Positions 59,701-64,000 of a stretch of 64,000 nucleotides of DNA are shown in pieces. The stretch lies in NCBI GenBank assembly GCA_947247005.1, contig OX365955.1:20999322-21063321 (forward strand), in the 5' to 3' direction. How positions within the stretch are numbered: position 1 is the stretch's first letter; each line of letters begins with the position of its first letter. Origin of the DNA: Spisula solida (Eukaryota > Mollusca > Bivalvia > Venerida > Mactridae). Position numbers and translations under genes: made by a program. The notes beneath the pieces were generated by a model that saw only the letters and a program-made list of their open reading frames with translations, ran no database searches and was not told the origin of the DNA.

Positions 59701-62700
59701 TGGCAAGATGGGCAACATGTACACAGGAAGTTTTACAATCTGAAAGGGTAAGTGACAGTGTGTTGTTAACATCTTTAATACGGAGTAATATGATGTGACC
59801 AGTCAGTTCCTTGGTAATGTATAAACTTCAAAATTCAAATGTTTACCTGCAGTAAGACAACGGTTTTCAGGCAACGACCATTCCTTGGGATTGTTTTTGG
59901 TGTTGATTGCCCAATAACATCCTTTACTGCTGATAAAACTCAGGTCGAAACGTATCTTACGAAACCATTTCTGATATAATGCATGGCGTACAGAACTCTG
60001 AAATAATACAGAATAAACTACGTACATTTCCGTTGTCTTAAACTATAAACTAGTGACTCAATGGTAAATCACACATTGTACAGTTATAACTAAAACCATT
60101 AATGGTTGAATTAAAGGCTAAAACACAATTGCTGTAATTTAATTTTTATTAGAGTATTTATTACTAGAGATATGAAGAAACGAAACACATACCCTCCAAC
60201 TGTTGATAGCTACTCTATCCATATACCTGAAGAATGGGTACTTATTTCTGAAAGAAAGGCAATTCAGTAATGACTATGCTTGTAAACACTAGTCCTATAA
60301 TTGATGAAGTGTTTGTTTGTTGGCCATAACTATACTAGCATTTTTCTCTGAAAATAAATAGACCTTTATAACAGGAAAAAAGGTCAAACCATTGCTAGAA
60401 GCATCAATGAATACACTTCACAGTTTTAGATGGATGTGCTTGTTCTTACACAATTGTGACATACATTATACTATGATTGCATGTATATTTGTATTTGATA
60501 CAGTAAACTTCTAAGCAATAACAAATCTTCAAGCGAATATGAAAACCTAGTCTATCCAATATTTCAAAGAGTTTCCTGAGTGAATCATAGTCTTTACTGG
60601 CAGTGGTAGACAATACTTACTGTAGGAAGGTGTATATTTGTTGTACTTGGAGTAGACCATCTGGACTTCCACTTATTGCTTGAGCCACTAATTCTACCAG
60701 CTTGGTTGGAGGTTTCACTAATCTTGTACCTAGATATTTGAGCATGTGAGATCAGTAACTAAAAATACACTGTACCTTTAAATAACAAGAGATATAAAAA
60801 TTTATAAAGCATGTTTAATAAGTATGCCCCCATGGCAGCCAAAGAGTCATGCTATAAATAAAGGTTAATAACAAGGTGCTTAAATTTCATATTTAATGAA
60901 GACTAATTAGTATAGGCCTATTGTGAAGCAAGTTTTTACAAATAACACATCATTACTGATGGTATCCAAAGCCATCTTCACAAGGGTACGAGAGAGAAGC
61001 CAGTTTTCTCTTTTATGTCTAGGGAAATCGTTGGCACCATTATTATTTCATCTTTTGTATGATGCATTTTGGAATCAAAGACGGGACCTCTCTCACTCAA
61101 AGCAAAAGCTCTTACCACTCAAGGTGGTACAAGTAGATGTATTAATATTAGGTCAGGGGTGGTATTCAATATTGATCTAACTTAATTGGAAAATAAGGAT
61201 AGCCAATCATATTGCCCGTTACTGACCAAGAGTTTAATATGGTGAGCTCTGATTGGTTGTCCTTATCCTTAAGTCAAGACGGATCAATATTGAATATCAT
61301 CCCTGGATTAGGTTACTTTATACAATTAAGCTAAATCACTGAGGATTTGTTGCATGTGGATTACCTATTGAAAGCATTTTAGTGTTGTCAAATATATCAT
61401 CATCATTATGATGCGTCACATAACAGTTGGTGTTTCCATAGTTACGTCGTCTTTTCTTTCTTGGAGGGGAAAATGAATCAGTATGATAATTGCTAGACCA
61501 TCCTGGTGTTAGTCTTAATGCGTCTTTCTCAACTGATACACAATAGCTAAAATCTGGAACAGTTGTAATTGCATACAGGTCTGCTCTTGTGTGTATGTCC
61601 TGTTCTTCTTCCTACAATAAGGTAAGCGCAAGTTCAATATTTCTGCAAGTGCTTTGATAAAACAGTACCCAGGAGTTAAAGTTAGGTGTATATAATGAAA
61701 TTCAAAAGTTCATATACCATGTTCAACTGTACAGTTGGGAAGCTTTCACATTTAAGAAGGAAAAACTAGTGTTTTGTCATATGTGACATAGTATTTGGAT
61801 ACATAGATCTAATAAAATCATAATGAACAGCTATTAGTATTAACCTGTGTTAAAAGATGTTCTTTCTTCACCATCAATTTTGCTCTTATACTTTTCTTCC
61901 TATTTTCAATAACTTGCAAAGCATCTTCCACTGATTTTGACTTGAATTGTTTCTCAGCTGCTGTAAAGACAAATCAAACTAGAAACATTAAGATCTGCTA
62001 AAGAGTTATAAATGTAAATGCTGCATTAATGCAGCCCTGCATTGTCAATGGAAGACCCAAGGGAGACAACTATAAAGCTGATGTTGTGTATGTTGGTTGT
62101 ACATTTCTAGATCTAAGATTCCTTTGTAAAGTAAGTAACATTTTGTAGAGCTGAACACCATGATGATGAATGTTTAACTTTTAAACTTTTAGTTCTTTTT
62201 AGTTAAAATATTTGTATCTTGTAATTTTAAATGAGTGAGGCCTAAAATAAAAGATTGTTTGTTTCCCCATCCCCTACCTACCCGATTAAAAAGGGCCCTA
62301 CCCAAAATATTTTATTGCCCAAATTGAAATAATATTTTTTTTATTAAAAATTAGAAGTGAAAAATATTTTTTTTGTTTACTGGCTTCTTAAATCTTACCA
62401 TTAAATTTAAGACTGTTGGTTTTCACCTTGGAGTTAATTTAAATTTCATTATTGTTGGTTTTCATCTTAGGGTTAAATCTAAATTACATTATTTGTATGT
62501 CTTAACCAATAACTATCATACTGAAACAGTTAAAAAAAATATTTACCCTACCTACCTACCCATTCTAAATCTGCTAGGGTCGGGATGGGGAAACCAAGAA
62601 TATTTTAACTTCAGCCTGATTATGGTGTAGATTGCCAAGCACAATAATGTGTTCACCTGATTTTCCAAGAAGATTGATAACATTCAAATAATAGCAATGA

Positions 62701-63754
62701 AATATGCAGTATAGTATCTATTGACTATTCTATAGAATTCACATGTCCACTTAGTTCCAGGGCTCGACACTTACACTGGTCCGCTGGTCCGAGACCAGTA
62801 AAAATCCAGAAGGACCAGCGAAAATTCTAAAGGACCAGTAACTGTCCTATTTACAAATGTGGCGCTTTTGCCCTGTCGGACCAGTGGCCAAAATAGTTGG
62901 TGTCTAGGCCTGAGTTCTGGGTATTTTATTTATAAATATTGACACCAACATGTAAAACAGACATATAAATTTAAAGACCTTCAACTAAAGTCACTACAAA
63001 GCTTGTTGGTCTGATAATTTAAGGCATAAACTTAATTGTTACACAGGTACCAGACCCAAAATCAAATTTTGACGTATAGGCCTATTATGTCATATATTAT
63101 TCTAGTATATAGCCAAATTTGATTGTGTGCATTGCACCTGTGTAGTCCAAATCATTCAACATCAGTGTTAATAGAAGTATACTAGCACCTGTGAGTTACT
63201 AGAGAAAGAACTAAGTCATTAGTTTCTGACAATGACAGATGTCTGCAAAAGAGCAACGACTTAGTCTTAGGTAGACTCAATAAATTCCTGGAAACTTGCT
63301 TTGCACAACCTACGAAAAAGCTGAGTAAAACAAAGAAAATTCAAACAATGAAACATAGGAATTTACCAAATGACGTCTCCTGTTTCGAAAATCGTTTGCA
63401 TTTTTTCTTCGAAGCAGATTGTTTAGCACTTTGTTTACGTTCACAACAATCAGATCTTAAATATTTATCCAGATCTAGCTTTATACATGCAGAAGTCTTG
63501 ATTGGTTTCGACCTCACGACTTCAGTTCCAAGACGAACACTCGGAATCGATCCGTGAGGCCTGTCAGTGTCACTTTTGACACGACCATCCATCGACGCAT
63601 CTTTTCTCTTTAACGAGTTACACAGAACGGATCGATCACTGTTAGAAAATAATACATTAACATAATTTGGTTGTTGAAATGATGTGGGTCTTCCAATCAT
63701 GGTTGTAGTCAGACCGATCTTTGAGTTTGTGTTTGACGTTTTCCTTTTCAGCAT
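56791..63754 (-). CDS. Divergent forkhead-domain (Fox) protein
   Basis: Nine coding exons, in gene order: 63754-63367, 61960-61845, 61611-61365, 60729-60621, 60247-60193, 59997-59847, 59063-59005, 58294-58159 and 57317-56791. All phases close, giving 595 aa. A winged-helix forkhead domain spans about residues 256-345. It starts KPPTKLVELVAQAI, continues QQIYTFLQNKYPFFRYMDRV, has NSWRSSVRHALYQKWFRKI (302-320) at the recognition helix, and ends with SSKGCYWAINTKNNP. A basic signal, PPRKKRRR (217-224), precedes it, and an acidic Ser-rich stretch (SSDSDQEDQLDND) follows. It is therefore probably a nuclear DNA-binding regulator. The helix keeps Arg-His but replaces the usual Asn residues, so I cannot place it in a named Fox class. 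The C-terminal 175 residues, with HWIPDWEEYGSYIL, are unfamiliar. Confidence 0.85.
57432..57579. mobile_element. 148-bp MITE with TAA target duplication
   Basis: Perfect 10-bp ends AGCAGGCTCC / GGAGCCTGCT with looser pairing beyond. TAA stands on both sides (57,429-31 and 57,580-82). It lies in the last intron of the forkhead gene, about 115 bp upstream of the last exon. TWA duplication suggests PIF/Harbinger. Confidence 0.75.
61154..61305. mobile_element. hAT-like MITE in forkhead intron 3
   Basis: CAGGGGTGGTATTCAATATT at the left is mirrored by AATATTGAATATCATCCCTG at the right; further inside, AAGGATAGCCAATCA pairs with TGATTGGTTGTCCTT. Flanks TATTAGGT (61,146-53) and GATTAGGT (61,306-13) match at 7 of 8 positions, as an aged hAT duplication would. 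Length 152 bp. Confidence 0.8.
62235..62625. mobile_element. TIR element in forkhead intron 1
   Basis: TTGTTTGTTTCCCCATCCCC at about 62,257 is mirrored by GGGATGGGGAAACCAAGAAT at about 62,583, and the outer sequence pairs loosely (GGCCTAAAAT / TTCAGCCTGA). About 390 bp; the 85-aa ORF inside is not protein-like. Confidence 0.55.
62758..62912. mobile_element. Candidate hAT-like MITE with GGACCAG repeats
   Basis: The ends are CAGGGCTCGACAC and, read inward from the right, CAGGCCTAGACAC. AGTTC is present on both sides, shorter than a full 8-bp duplication. The body repeats GGACCAG four times (and GGTCCGCTGGTCCG at the left). Confidence 0.55.
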
Positions 63755-64000
63755 CGTCTGCTTTTCGCGAAATCCCGCGTGCTGAACTTTTTGTTCAGGC
63801 GTATATCATTGGCTCTTAGATGTAACCTTGAATTTTATTGGTGCTTTAATAACAGAAATAAATATCGTGCGAATGACGATGTACAGTTGTCATCGTCGTC
63901 AAGATAGTGAGTTGAATGGCTCCGTATTATCAAAGAATACGGGAGAGTAAATCCGTGGTATTATATCACCCTATTGGATGAGCCGTATGCATAATATTGT

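Overview
The window is eukaryotic nuclear DNA, AT-rich, with many introns and a heavy load of repeats. It most likely comes from a lophotrochozoan and probably a bivalve mollusc. I infer this from animal orthologues with standard GT-AG introns and from repeat types common in bivalve genomes: tRNA-derived SINEs, AGGTCA-rich 'AGCTCACC' repeats, many short TIR elements and 3' LINE stubs. No species is claimed.

Layout. (1) 1-16.1 kb is accessory sequence. A segment of about 6.5-8.5 kb occurs twice in direct tandem (about 985-7405 and 7608-16090). Each unit carries a minus-strand two-exon gene for a predicted single-pass, cysteine-rich receptor-like membrane protein (7217-3659 and 15913-11498, both open). 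Each also carries the last two exons of a plus-strand gene I do not recognise; the second copy has a frameshift. SINE, LINE and MITE insertions differ between the units. (2) 16.1-19.3 kb is intergenic, with hairpin and TIR repeats. (3) 19,354-26,773 (+) is MYG1, a DHH-like exonuclease, 7 coding exons, 333 aa. (4) 26.8-32.2 kb is the convergent MYG1/DCAF7 interval. (5) 39,620-32,192 (-) is DCAF7, a WD40 protein, 8 coding exons, 350 aa. (6) 39.6-42.5 kb is the head-to-head DCAF7/ACAA2 interval. (7) 42,504-55,584 (+) is ACAA2, mitochondrial 3-ketoacyl-CoA thiolase, 11 coding exons, 399 aa, with introns full of nested transposons and minisatellites. (8) 63,754-56,791 (-) is a divergent forkhead-domain gene, 9 coding exons, 595 aa.

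The four conserved genes do not form a pathway; their neighbourhood looks like ordinary animal gene order. For all four I joined exons by hand and the reading phase closes at every junction. The most unusual material is the duplicated receptor-like locus, the divergent forkhead protein, and several repeat systems with clear insertion histories: nested TIR elements with an empty site elsewhere in the window, a hairpin TIR family in at least four copies, and very long AGGTCA-rich arrays inside introns. I saw no operon, CRISPR, phage or bacterial system.
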